From Oscillospiraceae bacterium (lineage in GTDB: Bacteria; Bacillota; Clostridia; Oscillospirales; Oscillospiraceae): DNA of 54,159 nt. This document shows positions 34,358-43,698 of the stretch, in pieces. Where the stretch lies: the NCBI GenBank assembly GCA_017938625.1, contig JAGBBD010000021.1, positions 1-54,159 on the forward strand, given 5' to 3'. The position numbers and the translations under genes are program-made. Each line of letters starts with the position of its first letter. The first letter of the stretch is position 1. The notes beneath the pieces are model-generated. The model was not told where the DNA came from. It searched no databases and was given only the letters and a program-made list of their open reading frames with translations.

Positions 34358-34385
34358 GATCCCCGGGTCGCATGACCCGGGGATC
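34358..34385. terminator. Terminator between giant gene and Cys-rich gene
   Basis: GATCCCCGGGTC and GACCCGGGGATC form a 12-pair stem with a 4-base loop. The minus-strand side is followed by TTTTGTTAT, so it best serves the convergent gene; the plus side has a weaker T-rich tail. Confidence 0.85.
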
Positions 34386-34391
34386 GTCACA

Positions 34392-35141
34392 TTATTTTCT
34401 GTTTTCCGGTGGGAAAAACTTTGTCTTGTATTTTTTCAGAAAGCTCTGCAGCTGGGTTTTGTGGCTGCAGAGTTTCTCTTTGCACTCTGCGCAGCTCATG
34501 CAGCGGTTGGTCTTTTCGGAAAAACGCTCCGGATGGAGCTTGTAGGTGATCTCCCAGCGCAGCAGCAGCGCCAGGGCGCAGCCCAGCAGAGAATAGGTGT
34601 ATAGGCTGGGGATGAACACCAAAGGGGTGAACATCATGGCAAAATCCCAATTGTAGATTCTGCAGGTGGTGCAGCAGCGGTTTTTCATAAACCATGTCTG
34701 GAAGGGACAGAAGAAGAGAATGCAGATAATATCGCACACGGAGAAGGCAATGGCAATGAGGATCAGGATCCCTGCGTCAATGATGTGCAGAAAATACAGT
34801 CCGCCAATGGCAACGTTCAACGCCAGCCACACAAGGGCAACGGCAGCTGTCACTTTGCCGGGCTGGTTGACCGGCACGGCGGTGTCGCTGACAGGCTTAT
34901 AGTTTTTTGCAAACTGCTTCTGGCAGCCCATGCTCTCCAGCCGTGAGGGGAAAAACCGGAAGGTCATTTCCACCACAAAGAAGACCCATACAATACCGGG
35001 GAGCACAGCCGAGCGGGTCAGCAGCTCTGTCTTTTCAAAGATATATGCCAGAAGAACGGCAAAAAAGAGCAAGCTCCGCAAGATCAGTTTGACGATGTGT
35101 AAAGTGGAAATGGCGGAGAGGGGCAGGCGTTTTTTCTTCAT
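34392..35141 (-). CDS. Cys-rich integral membrane protein
   Basis: A 249-residue protein with about five membrane helices. It has a Cys pair in NRCCTTCRIYNWDF between helices and a C-terminal cytoplasmic tail with CMSCAECKEKLC, so it could bind a metal or iron-sulfur cluster. The pattern of two Cys clusters next to membrane helices is reminiscent of 4Fe-4S membrane proteins, but no family is recognised with certainty. AAAGGTGA precedes ATG 35141. It starts 12 bases after the MATE exporter stop and is likely co-transcribed with it. Confidence 0.7.
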   Translation of the reverse strand: MKKKRLPLSAISTLHIVKLILRSLLFFAVLLAYIFEKTELLTRSAVLPGIVWVFFVVEMTFRFFPSRLESMGCQKQFAKNYKPVSDTAVPVNQPGKVTAAVALVWLALNVAIGGLYFLHIIDAGILILIAIAFSVCDIICILFFCPFQTWFMKNRCCTTCRIYNWDFAMMFTPLVFIPSLYTYSLLGCALALLLRWEITYKLHPERFSEKTNRCMSCAECKEKLCSHKTQLQSFLKKYKTKFFPPENRK

Positions 35142-35153
35142 GTGTTCACCTTT

Positions 35154-36491
35154 TCAATAACGGTATTTTTTTCTCTTTATAAATAAGAATACAAAACCTA
35201 CGGAGGCGGCCATGACCTCCGCCACGATCAACGAGAACCAGATACCGTCAATGCCCCAGATCATAGGCAGCAGTAGGACTGCGGCGATCTGGAACACGAC
35301 GGTGCGCAAAAACGAAATGGCGGCCGAACTCAGACCGTCGTTCAGGGCGGTAAAGAAACCGGACAGATAAATGGCATAGCCCATAAACAAAAAACTGAAG
35401 GCATAAAATTTCATGCCACGGGCGGTGAGTGTCATCAACTCTTGATCGTAGCCAACAAAAAGCTGCGCCAACGGTTTGGACAGCAACAGCGCGGCGATGA
35501 CCATTGCCACCGAGAACAGGGTGATCACGGTCAGACTCTTGCGCTTGAGACTCTGCAGCTCCTTGTGGTTGGCGGCTCCAAAATGGAAACTGACCACAGG
35601 CGCACTGCCGATGGAAAAACCGAGGAACAGCGCCGAGAAGATCATGCTGACATACATCATGGCACCGTAGGCAGCAACGCCGTTCTCTCCCGCGTATGCC
35701 AGAAGTTGGACGTTGTAGAGCATGCTGACAAGAGACATGGAACTGTTGCTCATGAGCTCTGAAGTACCGTTGGTTGCAGCATGAAACAGTGCCAAAGCGT
35801 CAAATTGCGGTCTGCCGATCCGCAGAAGGCTCTTGTTGGGGCACAGGAAGTAAATGAGTGGCACGATACTGCCGATGATCTGTGACACTACCGTGGCTGC
35901 CGCAGCACCCACCATTCCAAAGGGGAACACACCGACCAGCAACCAGTCCAGGAGCATATTGCTGACACCTGCCACCACAGTGATCCAAAGTCCCAGTTTG
36001 GGTTTTTCTGCCGCAATGAGAAAATTGTGGAACAGCATCTGCAGAATATAGGCAGGGGTAGCGATCACAAGAATGCGCCCATAGAGCAGAGCATCTTCCA
36101 GCATCTGACCTTCTGCACCCATCAGGATCGCAATGTCCTTTAAAAACACAAGGCTTACGGTGCTGATGACTGCGCCTGCCACAAGGGCAGTGCATACGAG
36201 AAGAGAAAAAACACTGTTTGCTTTTTCCTTCTTCCCTGTACCCATAAGCTTTGCCACCAGAGCGCTGCCGCCGGTACCCAGCATAAAGCCGGGAGTGCTG
36301 AGAATGATCAGAAAGGGGATGATGAAATTGACGGCGGCAAAGGCTGTTTTTCCTGCGTAGTTTGAAACAAAGAACCCGTCCACAATGCCATAGATGGATG
36401 TAAAGATCATCATAAACATGGACGGAACGGTAAACCGCAGCAGTTTTGCGTAGGTGAAATGATCCGATAGTTTGATGGTGTTTTTCTGCAT
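35154..36491 (-). CDS. MATE-family efflux transporter
   Basis: A 445-residue exporter with 12 predicted membrane helices in two halves of six, the MATE length and arrangement. Typical segments are LLRFTVPSMFMMIFTSIYGIVDGFFVSNY at the N-terminus (helix 1-2, read around residues 18-46) and LGTGGSALVAKLMGTGKKEKAN in the first half. MATE proteins export cationic drugs or metabolites in exchange for Na+ or H+. ATG at 36491 follows GGAGGACAT. An in-frame extension back to 36569 contains the leader terminator and is rejected. Expression is probably controlled by the attenuator just upstream. Confidence 0.92.
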   Translation of the reverse strand: MQKNTIKLSDHFTYAKLLRFTVPSMFMMIFTSIYGIVDGFFVSNYAGKTAFAAVNFIIPFLIILSTPGFMLGTGGSALVAKLMGTGKKEKANSVFSLLVCTALVAGAVISTVSLVFLKDIAILMGAEGQMLEDALLYGRILVIATPAYILQMLFHNFLIAAEKPKLGLWITVVAGVSNMLLDWLLVGVFPFGMVGAAAATVVSQIIGSIVPLIYFLCPNKSLLRIGRPQFDALALFHAATNGTSELMSNSSMSLVSMLYNVQLLAYAGENGVAAYGAMMYVSMIFSALFLGFSIGSAPVVSFHFGAANHKELQSLKRKSLTVITLFSVAMVIAALLLSKPLAQLFVGYDQELMTLTARGMKFYAFSFLFMGYAIYLSGFFTALNDGLSSAAISFLRTVVFQIAAVLLLPMIWGIDGIWFSLIVAEVMAASVGFVFLFIKRKKYRY

Positions 36492-36500
36492 ATGTCCTCC

Positions 36501-36552
36501 GTCAAAAAAGCCGGATAAGAACCGGGCGGCACCCGACATCTTATCCGGCTTT
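36501..36552 (-). promoter_or_regulatory. Attenuator hairpin in the MATE leader
   Basis: On the minus strand AAAGCCGGATAAGA pairs with TCTTATCCGGCTTT (14 pairs) around an inner small hairpin, followed by TTTTTTGAC and then the GGAGG of the MATE gene. The stem lies inside the transcript, between promoter and start codon, so it would stop transcription unless relieved. No known riboswitch motif was recognised in the roughly 90-base leader. Confidence 0.75.
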
Positions 36553-36589
36553 TGCAATTGCGACTGCAAGCCCTCCGATGAGCAAGTTT

Positions 36590-36618
36590 AGTGTATAAAA
36601 AACGGTGGACTTTGTCAA
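36590..36618 (-). promoter_or_regulatory. Promoter of the MATE operon
   Basis: On the minus strand TTGACA (36618-36613), a 17-base spacer and TACACT (36595-36590). Transcription would start near 36583. Confidence 0.85.
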
Positions 36619-36625
36619 GACAATT

Positions 36626-36654
36626 GCATAAATAAGGGGCCCTGCACATACATT
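36626..36654 (+). promoter_or_regulatory. Sigma-E-like promoter of spoIIID
   Basis: GCATAAA (36626-36632), a 14-base spacer and CATACATT (36647-36654). The -10 matches the sporulation sigma-E consensus CATACA-H-T exactly and the -35 partly. spoIIID is a known sigma-E target. A 10-base inverted repeat, CCCTGCACAT (36640-36649) with ATGTGCAGGG (36666-36675), overlaps the -10 and the ribosome site. Confidence 0.75.
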
Positions 36655-36686
36655 GCCATAGAACGATGTGCAGGGAGTGTTGCCTT

Positions 36687-36950
36687 TTGACAGACGACAT
36701 GGAAAAAAGGGCCTGTGATTTGGCCGTGTACATCATCGAAAACCGCACCACCATCCGGGCTGCTGCGAAGCAGTTCGGCATTTCCAAATCCACGGTGCAC
36801 AAGGATCTGACCCAGCGGCTGAAGCATTGTGACCTTGGGCTGTACACCCAGGTACGGCAGGTGCTGCAGACCAACAAGGCAGAGCGCCATATCCGCGGCG
36901 GTCTTGCCACAAGAAAGAAATACCTGCAAAAAGAGGGGAGACGTGTCTAA
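36687..36950 (+). CDS. spoIIID: Sporulation regulator SpoIIID
   Basis: An 87-residue DNA-binding protein that switches mother-cell gene expression after sigma-E during endospore formation. The helix-turn-helix AAAKQFGISKSTVHKDLTQR is nearly the same as in Bacillus SpoIIID, and the RHIRGGLATRKKY tail with basic residues is the second DNA-contact region. The start is taken as TTG 36687, 9 bases after GGGAG; alternatives are ATG 36666, which lies in the inverted repeat, or ATG 36699. It is a single gene, divergent from the MATE operon. Its presence argues that the organism forms spores or has recent spore-forming ancestors. Confidence 0.95.
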   Translation: MTDDMEKRACDLAVYIIENRTTIRAAAKQFGISKSTVHKDLTQRLKHCDLGLYTQVRQVLQTNKAERHIRGGLATRKKYLQKEGRRV

Positions 36951-37178
36951 AGCTGTGAAACATGACGAAGTGACGGTCACAGACGTACAAATATCCTTGC
37001 TGCAGGGACAAAATTATGCATATTGGAAGAAAAAGTTTTGTCAGACCGATAATATTTGTCTAATCTTCTACTATCAATTTACCGATATGATGTGCTATAT
37101 TATTCATAACAAAAAACTACCATGGGTAAACTTTAAAAAGCACCCGGATAGAGAAATGATCGAGAGGAAGACCAAGTT
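36951..37178 (+). other. Leader region of serC, no gene seen
   Basis: 228 AT-rich bases between spoIIID and serC. A weak promoter, CAATTT with TATTAT (near 37075-37103), may be present. An inverted repeat GACAAAA/TTTTGTC flanks about 37006-37040. There is no T-box signature (no AGGGTGG-ACCGCG segment), and a 117-codon frame across it has no coding character. Confidence 0.6.
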
Positions 37179-38264
37179 ATGAAGTACGAACGCACATATA
37201 ATTTCTCCGCCGGTCCCGCCACTATGCCCGAAGCTGTGCTGGAGGAGATCCGTGACGAGATGATGAACTACCGCGGCAGCGGCATGTGTGTTATGGAAAT
37301 GTCTCATCGCTCCAAGATGTTCCAGCAGATCGCCGATGAAGCCGAGCAGGATCTGCGTGATCTGATGGGCATTCCCGATAATTATAAAGTCCTGTTCATT
37401 CAGGGCGGCGCGACGCTGCAGTTCTCCATGATCCCCATGAACCTGATGAAGAACGGTGTTGCCTGCTATGTGGAGACCGGCGCGTGGTCCAAGAAGGCCA
37501 TTGCCGAAGCCAAGAAGGTGGGCGAGGTCAAGGTCGTTGCCTCTTCCAAGGATAAGAACTATTCCTATATCCCCGATTGCTCCGATCTGGACATTCCCGA
37601 CAATGCCGACTATGTCTATATCTGCGAGAATGAGACCATCCATGGTCTGACCTACTCCAAGCTGCCCAACACCAAGGGCAAGATCCTGGTTTCCGACCAG
37701 AGCTCCATGTTCCTGTCCAGACCCTGCAACGTGTCCGACTACGGCATGATCTACGCAGGTGTGCAGAAAAACGTCGGCCCTGCCGGTATGGTGGTCGCCA
37801 TCATCCGTGAGGATCTGATCCGTGACGATCTGGAGAGCCTGCCTGTCTATATGCAGTATAAGGCTCATGCCGATGCAGGCTCCATGTATAACACGCCCAA
37901 CTGCTGGGCGATCTACGTCTGCGGAAAGGTCTTCAAGTACCTTAAGTCCATCGGCGGTCTGGAAGCCATGGCAAAGCTGAACGAGGCCAAGGCAAAAGTC
38001 ATGTACGACTTCCTCGACAGCTCCAAGATGTTTAACGGTACCGTGGCACCCTGCGACCGCAGCTTGATGAACGTACCCTTTGTTACCGAGAGCAAGGAAC
38101 TGGACGCTGAAGTGGTGGCTTACACCAAGGCAGCCGGCTTTGAAAATCTGAAGGGCCACAAGTCCGTTGGCGGCCTGCGCGCTTCCATTTACAATGCCAT
38201 GCCCATCGAGGGTGTGGAGGCTCTGGTGGAATGCCTGAAGAAGTTCGAACAGGAGAGAGGATAA
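37179..38264 (+). CDS. serC: Phosphoserine aminotransferase
   Basis: A PLP enzyme of 361 residues that converts 3-phosphohydroxypyruvate and glutamate to phosphoserine, second step of serine synthesis. It starts with the typical YNFSAGPATMPEAVLEEI, has FIQGGATLQFSMIPMN for cofactor binding, and the PLP Lys lies in IYAGVQKNVGPAGM. AGAGGAAG precedes ATG. serA begins two bases after its stop, forming a serC-serA operon. No serB (phosphoserine phosphatase) lies nearby. Confidence 0.96.
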   Translation: MKYERTYNFSAGPATMPEAVLEEIRDEMMNYRGSGMCVMEMSHRSKMFQQIADEAEQDLRDLMGIPDNYKVLFIQGGATLQFSMIPMNLMKNGVACYVETGAWSKKAIAEAKKVGEVKVVASSKDKNYSYIPDCSDLDIPDNADYVYICENETIHGLTYSKLPNTKGKILVSDQSSMFLSRPCNVSDYGMIYAGVQKNVGPAGMVVAIIREDLIRDDLESLPVYMQYKAHADAGSMYNTPNCWAIYVCGKVFKYLKSIGGLEAMAKLNEAKAKVMYDFLDSSKMFNGTVAPCDRSLMNVPFVTESKELDAEVVAYTKAAGFENLKGHKSVGGLRASIYNAMPIEGVEALVECLKKFEQERG

Positions 38265-38266
38265 TT

Positions 38267-39172
38267 ATGAAAATTCTTGTTACCGATGGTATGGATAAAA
38301 CCGCTCTGGCTGCCCTGCAGGCAGACGGTCACCAGGTCACTGAGCAGTATTTTGAGCCCGATGCACTGGGCAAGGCTCTGCAGGACTTTGACGCAGTCAT
38401 CGTTCGCTCCAAGACCAAGGTTCGCGCCAATCATATCGACGAAGCCAAGAAGGGCAGCTTGAAGCTGATCATCCGCGGCGGTGTCGGTGTGGATAATATC
38501 GATGTTGCCTACGCAGAAGCTGCCGGCATGACGGTGAAGAACACCCCCAAGGCATCTTCCCAGTCTGTGGCAGAGCTGGCAATGGCGCATATGTTTGCCT
38601 GCTCCCGCTATGTGTCCATTGCAGGTCACACCATGCGTGAAGGCAAGTGGGAAAAGAAAGCCTACGGTAAGGGCGTGGAGCTGTTCGGCAAGACGCTTGG
38701 TATCATCGGCTTCGGCAGAATCGGCCAGAGCCTCGGCAGAATGGCAAAGGCCATGGGTATGGATGTGGTGGCATTTGACATCTTCCATATTCCCGGCATT
38801 GAAGAGGAAATGGGCATCCGCTATGTGGAGCTGGATGAACTGCTGGCTGTGTCCGATTTTATCAGCCTCCATACGCCCGCCATTGACGGCAAGCCCCTGA
38901 TCAACGAAGAGAACATCGCCAAGATGAAGGACGGCGTTGTGTTCGTCAATACCTCCCGCGGCAACAATGTGGACGAAGCAGCTCTGCTGGCTGCCCTCAA
39001 CTCCGGCAAGATCCGCGGCGCAGGTCTGGATGTGTATGCCGAAGAGCCTTCTGCCAACGCAGAGCTCTACAGCCATCCCAATGTTTCCTGCACTCCCCAC
39101 ATTGGCGCAGCCACCGTGGAGGCACAAAAGCGTATCGGCGCAGAGATCGTGGAGATCATCCGCAATTTCTGA
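38267..39172 (+). CDS. serA: D-3-phosphoglycerate dehydrogenase, short form
   Basis: Oxidises 3-phosphoglycerate with NAD+, the first committed step of serine synthesis. The 301 residues cover the catalytic and Rossmann parts only: GIIGFGRIGQSLGRMAKAMG for NAD, NTSRGNNVDEAALLAAL with the catalytic Arg region, and CTPHIGAATVEAQ with the active-site His. The C-terminal ACT domain that binds serine in long forms is missing, so classical feedback by serine through ACT is not expected. ATG 38267 is chosen because AGAGAGG precedes it; a longer in-frame start lies inside serC. Confidence 0.93.
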   Translation: MKILVTDGMDKTALAALQADGHQVTEQYFEPDALGKALQDFDAVIVRSKTKVRANHIDEAKKGSLKLIIRGGVGVDNIDVAYAEAAGMTVKNTPKASSQSVAELAMAHMFACSRYVSIAGHTMREGKWEKKAYGKGVELFGKTLGIIGFGRIGQSLGRMAKAMGMDVVAFDIFHIPGIEEEMGIRYVELDELLAVSDFISLHTPAIDGKPLINEENIAKMKDGVVFVNTSRGNNVDEAALLAALNSGKIRGAGLDVYAEEPSANAELYSHPNVSCTPHIGAATVEAQKRIGAEIVEIIRNF

Positions 39173-39217
39173 TCTGAGATAGATTCTATCCCCAAGCGAT
39201 ACAAAGGAGGAAAAAAC

Positions 39218-40567
<1,350 letters not shown>

Positions 40568-40573
40568 AACTAT

Positions 40574-40608
40574 AAAAAAGACGAGGTGAAAACCTCGTCT
40601 TTTTTTAT
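40574..40608 (+). terminator. Terminator after gdhA
   Basis: AAAAGACGAGGT and ACCTCGTCTTTT form a 12-pair stem with a GAAA loop and a long T run. Confidence 0.95.
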
Positions 40609-40889
40609 TGCATACGAAAACCATACGATGGTCACGTGATGCAAAAAGGTGATGAGAGGAAAAAGTGGCATGGGGCAGTTGCAGATAGGTAATCCCTCAG
40701 TCTTTCTCTGTGTTACAGATAAAGCCACCTCCCTTGTGCAAAGGGCGGTGGTTGAGCGAAGCGAAACCGGAGGGATTGAGACAGGCGAGGAAGAAAAGAG
40801 AACACGGAACTGCAAGAGGAGAACTGAATGAAATTCCCCTCACTATGTGTGGGATCATGATTGCAAAGCCGGGCATCCGCCGCCCGGTC
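40609..40889. other. Non-coding gap with repeat element
   Basis: About 280 bases without a credible gene. It contains the palindromic element described separately and, near its end, the hairpin CCGGGC-atccgcc-GCCCGG (about 40869-40887). A 60-codon frame across the palindrome has no coding character. Confidence 0.7.
40691..40777. repeat. Palindromic MITE-like intergenic element
   Basis: An 87-base element bounded by AATCCCTC (40691-40698) and GAGGGATT (40770-40777). Inside, CCACCTCCCTT pairs with AAGGGCGGTGG (one mismatch), then GAGCGAAGCGAAACCGG follows. The ends and the CTCCCTT/AAGGG core resemble short palindromic elements I know to be frequent between genes of gut Oscillospiraceae. No protein is coded, so movement would need a helper enzyme. 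Confidence 0.7.
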
Positions 40890-40918
40890 TTGTCATTTGC
40901 GCCGAAGGGGAGTATAAT
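40890..40918 (+). promoter_or_regulatory. Promoter of the TIGR04255-MoxR operon
   Basis: TTGTCA (40890-40895), a 17-base spacer and TATAAT (40913-40918), 34 bases before the ATG at 40953. Confidence 0.8.
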
Positions 40919-40952
40919 AAAAAGAAATCGGCAAAAGAAAGGAAGTTTTTCT

Positions 40953-41741
40953 ATGTTCTCTCAAGAGGAACGTTGCAGATATGAACACCCGCAGGTGATG
41001 GATGTGATCTGTCAGCTGCGCTTTCCCACCATTCTTGCCATCGGGGCAAGAGAGCCTGTGGATTTTCAGGAGGAGATCCGGGCGGTGTTTCCCAATTATC
41101 TTCTCCGGCAGGATCGTCTGCCTGCCAAGGTGACGGCAGTCCCGGGGCAGCCGCCCAAGGTGGAGCAGCAAAAGCCCATTGCCAACCACCAGTTTGCCAC
41201 GCAGGACGGCAAGTATCGCATCAACCTGTCCCAGAATTTTATTTCTCTGACCTGCAGCGCCTATACATGCTGGGAGGATTTTGCCGCCATGCTGGATAAG
41301 CCTCTGGCAAGCTTTATCAAGATCTACCAGCCTGCCTTCTTTGAACGTGTGGGTCTTCGCTATCTCAATGCCATTTCCCGTCGGGATCTTGGCTTGGAGC
41401 ATCTTTCGTGGAAAGAGCTGATCGAGCCTGCCTATCTCGGATTGCTGTCTTCGGAGGATGTGCCGGAGCAGGCATTTACCCAGTGTTCGCAGCAGGTGGA
41501 GATGGCGCTGCCTCATGGCTGCCGCCTGAAGCTCCACGCAGGGCCGGGTCTGGTCAAGCGCGGACAGGACACTTCCGACAAAGAAGTAAAAATGATCCTG
41601 GATCTGGATGTGTCCATGGGCGGCAATGTGCCGGTCAACGCAGCGGCTGCCTCCATGCAGACCATCCATGACCATGCAGGACGGATCTTCCGCGGCGCCA
41701 TTACGGACACCCTCCATGAAGCCATGGGCGCGGAAGGTTGA
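40953..41741 (+). CDS. TIGR04255-family protein
   Basis: A 262-residue soluble protein. It has the HPQVMDVICQLRFPTILAI start and FFERVGLRYLNAI centre that characterise the TIGR04255 family, known only as sporadically distributed and of unknown function. No enzyme motif, signal peptide or membrane segment is seen. ATG 40953 follows AAAGGAAG and the promoter; an upstream in-frame start at 40710 would cross the palindromic element. It lies 59 bases before the MoxR gene and on the same strand, so it may belong to that cluster, though such a pairing is not one I know as standard. Confidence 0.8.
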   Translation: MFSQEERCRYEHPQVMDVICQLRFPTILAIGAREPVDFQEEIRAVFPNYLLRQDRLPAKVTAVPGQPPKVEQQKPIANHQFATQDGKYRINLSQNFISLTCSAYTCWEDFAAMLDKPLASFIKIYQPAFFERVGLRYLNAISRRDLGLEHLSWKELIEPAYLGLLSSEDVPEQAFTQCSQQVEMALPHGCRLKLHAGPGLVKRGQDTSDKEVKMILDLDVSMGGNVPVNAAAASMQTIHDHAGRIFRGAITDTLHEAMGAEG

Positions 41742-41800
41742 TGCAACGAATGAGGAATTTTGTCGTCTGATAAAAAGAGGACAAAACAAGGAGAATTATC

Positions 41801-42730
41801 ATGGGAGCTGTTTCTCAGATCGTAGGTGAAGTGAAAAAGGTCATCGTGGGCAAGGATCGTGTGCTCTTGTGGGTACTGACCACCATTCTGGCAAAGGGGC
41901 ATATTCTGCTGGAGGATATCCCCGGTGTGGGCAAGACCACGATGGCGCTGGCATTTTCCAAGGCGCTTGGTCTTGATTACGGACGCGTACAGTTCACCCC
42001 GGATGTGTTGCCCTCGGATATTACGGGCTACAGCGTCTACCAGAAGGAAACGGGCAAAATGGTCTATCAGCCCGGTGCTGTGCTGACCAACGTGTTTCTG
42101 GCGGACGAGCTTAACCGTGCCACCTCCCGTACCCAGTCTGCTCTGCTGGAAGCTATGGAGGAAGGGCAGGTCACGGTGGACGGTCAGTCCCATGCGCTGC
42201 CCCAGCCCTTCTTTGTCATTGCCACCCAGAATCCCACCGGTGCCTCCGGTACCCAGCTGCTGCCGGACAGCCAGATGGATCGATTTGCCATCCGTCTGTC
42301 CATCGGCTATCCTGCACCCGATGACGAGCGCGACATGGTCTTGAAGCGTCAGCACGGCAACCCTCTGGAGCAGGTGCAGCAGGTCATCACCAGGCAGGAG
42401 CTGATCGCCTTGCAGAAGCAGGTGGAGGATGTGTACATCAAGCCTCAGGTGGTGGAGTATATGGTGTCTTTGGTGGCTGCCACCAGAAAAGATCCCATGA
42501 TTTTGCGCGGCGCCAGTCCCAGAGCCACCCTTTCCATGGCATCCATGGCAAAAGCCATGGCGCTGCTCAAGGGCAGGGATTATGTGACACCGGACGATGT
42601 GCAGACTGTGTTCCCCGATGTGATCGCTCACCGTCTGCTTCTGGCACCGGAGGCAGAAGCGCGCCGCATTACGGAAAAGAAGCTTTTGCAGGAGATTCTC
42701 AAAAAGACGCCTGCGCCCCATCTTCGATAA
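41801..42730 (+). CDS. MoxR-family AAA+ ATPase
   Basis: A 309-residue ATPase of the MoxR family, thought to act as a chaperone that matures or remodels partner proteins. Walker A is LEDIPGVGKTTMALAF, Walker B is NVFLADELNRA, followed by QSALLEAMEEGQVTVDG and sensor region IATQNPTGASGT. It is followed by a DUF58 protein (2 bases away) and a membrane transglutaminase, the classical MoxR-DUF58-TGM cluster. AAGGAG precedes ATG. Confidence 0.95.
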   Translation: MGAVSQIVGEVKKVIVGKDRVLLWVLTTILAKGHILLEDIPGVGKTTMALAFSKALGLDYGRVQFTPDVLPSDITGYSVYQKETGKMVYQPGAVLTNVFLADELNRATSRTQSALLEAMEEGQVTVDGQSHALPQPFFVIATQNPTGASGTQLLPDSQMDRFAIRLSIGYPAPDDERDMVLKRQHGNPLEQVQQVITRQELIALQKQVEDVYIKPQVVEYMVSLVAATRKDPMILRGASPRATLSMASMAKAMALLKGRDYVTPDDVQTVFPDVIAHRLLLAPEAEARRITEKKLLQEILKKTPAPHLR

Positions 42731-42732
42731 CT

Positions 42733-43698
42733 ATGATCAAAAGCTGGATCTTGTATTTGCTGTCTTTGCTGGCGGCCTTGGTGTTCCATGCCTATTATTT
42801 CGGCTGGTACTCCTGGTTTGTGCTGCAGCTGACAGTGCTGCTGCCGCTGTTGTCCTTGCTGCTTAGTCTGCCTGCCATGTTGTGCGCGCGGCTGCGGCTG
42901 GAGACGGCGCAGCAGTGTATGCGGCAGGACGCCGCCTATATATCCGTGCAGACAGGCGGAGGTTTTTTGCCTCTGCCTGCGTGTCGTTTCTGCCTGCGTG
43001 TGGAGCACGTCATGTCGGGGGAGCGGAAGGTTCTTCGCCAGAAATGTGTGGGCAAGCAGGAATGGTATGTGCGGTTGGATACGGAGCATGTGGGACTTTT
43101 GCGCATTGAGGCGCAGAAGGCGAGAGTCTATGACTACCTCAAGCTGTTTCGCATACCCATGCGCACGGGGCAGGAGGTGCAGATTATGGTGAAGCCTGCG
43201 GCAGAAGGGCCGGCGCAGCTTCCAAATCTGACCAGATTTCTCGCCAAACGCACCCGGCCCAAACCGGGCGGCGGCTTTTCCGAGGAGCATGAGATGCGTC
43301 CTTACCGCCCCGGGGATATGATGCGTGATATCCATTGGAAGCTGTCGGTCAAGACAGACGAGCTGATCATCCGGGAGGCACAGGAGCCTATCCGCACAAA
43401 AGTCCTGCTGACCTTGGATCTTGTGGGAGAACCGCATGAGATCGATGAGCTGCTCAGCCGCCTTTTGTGGCTGTCCGGGTGGCTGCTGGAGCATGATACC
43501 GCCCATCAGCTGATCTGGATCGATCCTGCGGACTATCGGGTCAGAACTTGTGAGATCTCATCTGCCGAAATGCTGGAGCAGGTCATGGAAAAGCTGCTTG
43601 CCACGCGGCTGCGGTCCGATCTTCCCAGCCTTTCCGGTCGCCGTTTTCCCGGTGCCGACTGGCGCTACCATCTGATGCGGCAGGAGGTGGCGACATGA
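42733..43698 (+). CDS. DUF58-domain membrane protein
   Basis: A 321-residue protein with two N-terminal membrane helices (about residues 5-50) and a DUF58 domain recognised by EEHEMRPYRPGDMMRDIHWK (around residue 187-206) and then LIIREAQEP. DUF58 proteins are related to VWA domains and are usual partners of MoxR ATPases. Its TGA overlaps the ATG of the transglutaminase gene (ATGA at 43695), so the two are translationally coupled. The biological substrate of the cluster is unknown. Confidence 0.9.
   Translation: MIKSWILYLLSLLAALVFHAYYFGWYSWFVLQLTVLLPLLSLLLSLPAMLCARLRLETAQQCMRQDAAYISVQTGGGFLPLPACRFCLRVEHVMSGERKVLRQKCVGKQEWYVRLDTEHVGLLRIEAQKARVYDYLKLFRIPMRTGQEVQIMVKPAAEGPAQLPNLTRFLAKRTRPKPGGGFSEEHEMRPYRPGDMMRDIHWKLSVKTDELIIREAQEPIRTKVLLTLDLVGEPHEIDELLSRLLWLSGWLLEHDTAHQLIWIDPADYRVRTCEISSAEMLEQVMEKLLATRLRSDLPSLSGRRFPGADWRYHLMRQEVAT

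Noticed and set aside
28359-34373. A 2,004-codon open frame on the minus strand opposite the giant adhesin gene
   Set aside because: It has no ribosome site, its protein has no recognisable domain, and the plus strand has a perfect signal peptide, VWA motif and sorting signal. Biased codon use in a repetitive gene explains the lack of antisense stops.
36951-37178. T-box riboswitch before serC
   Set aside because: No AGGGTGG-ACCGCG antiterminator segment and no terminator hairpin were found in the leader.
36829-37182. A 117-codon frame between spoIIID and serC
   Set aside because: It overlaps spoIIID in another frame, has no ribosome site and unusual composition; treated as non-coding leader.
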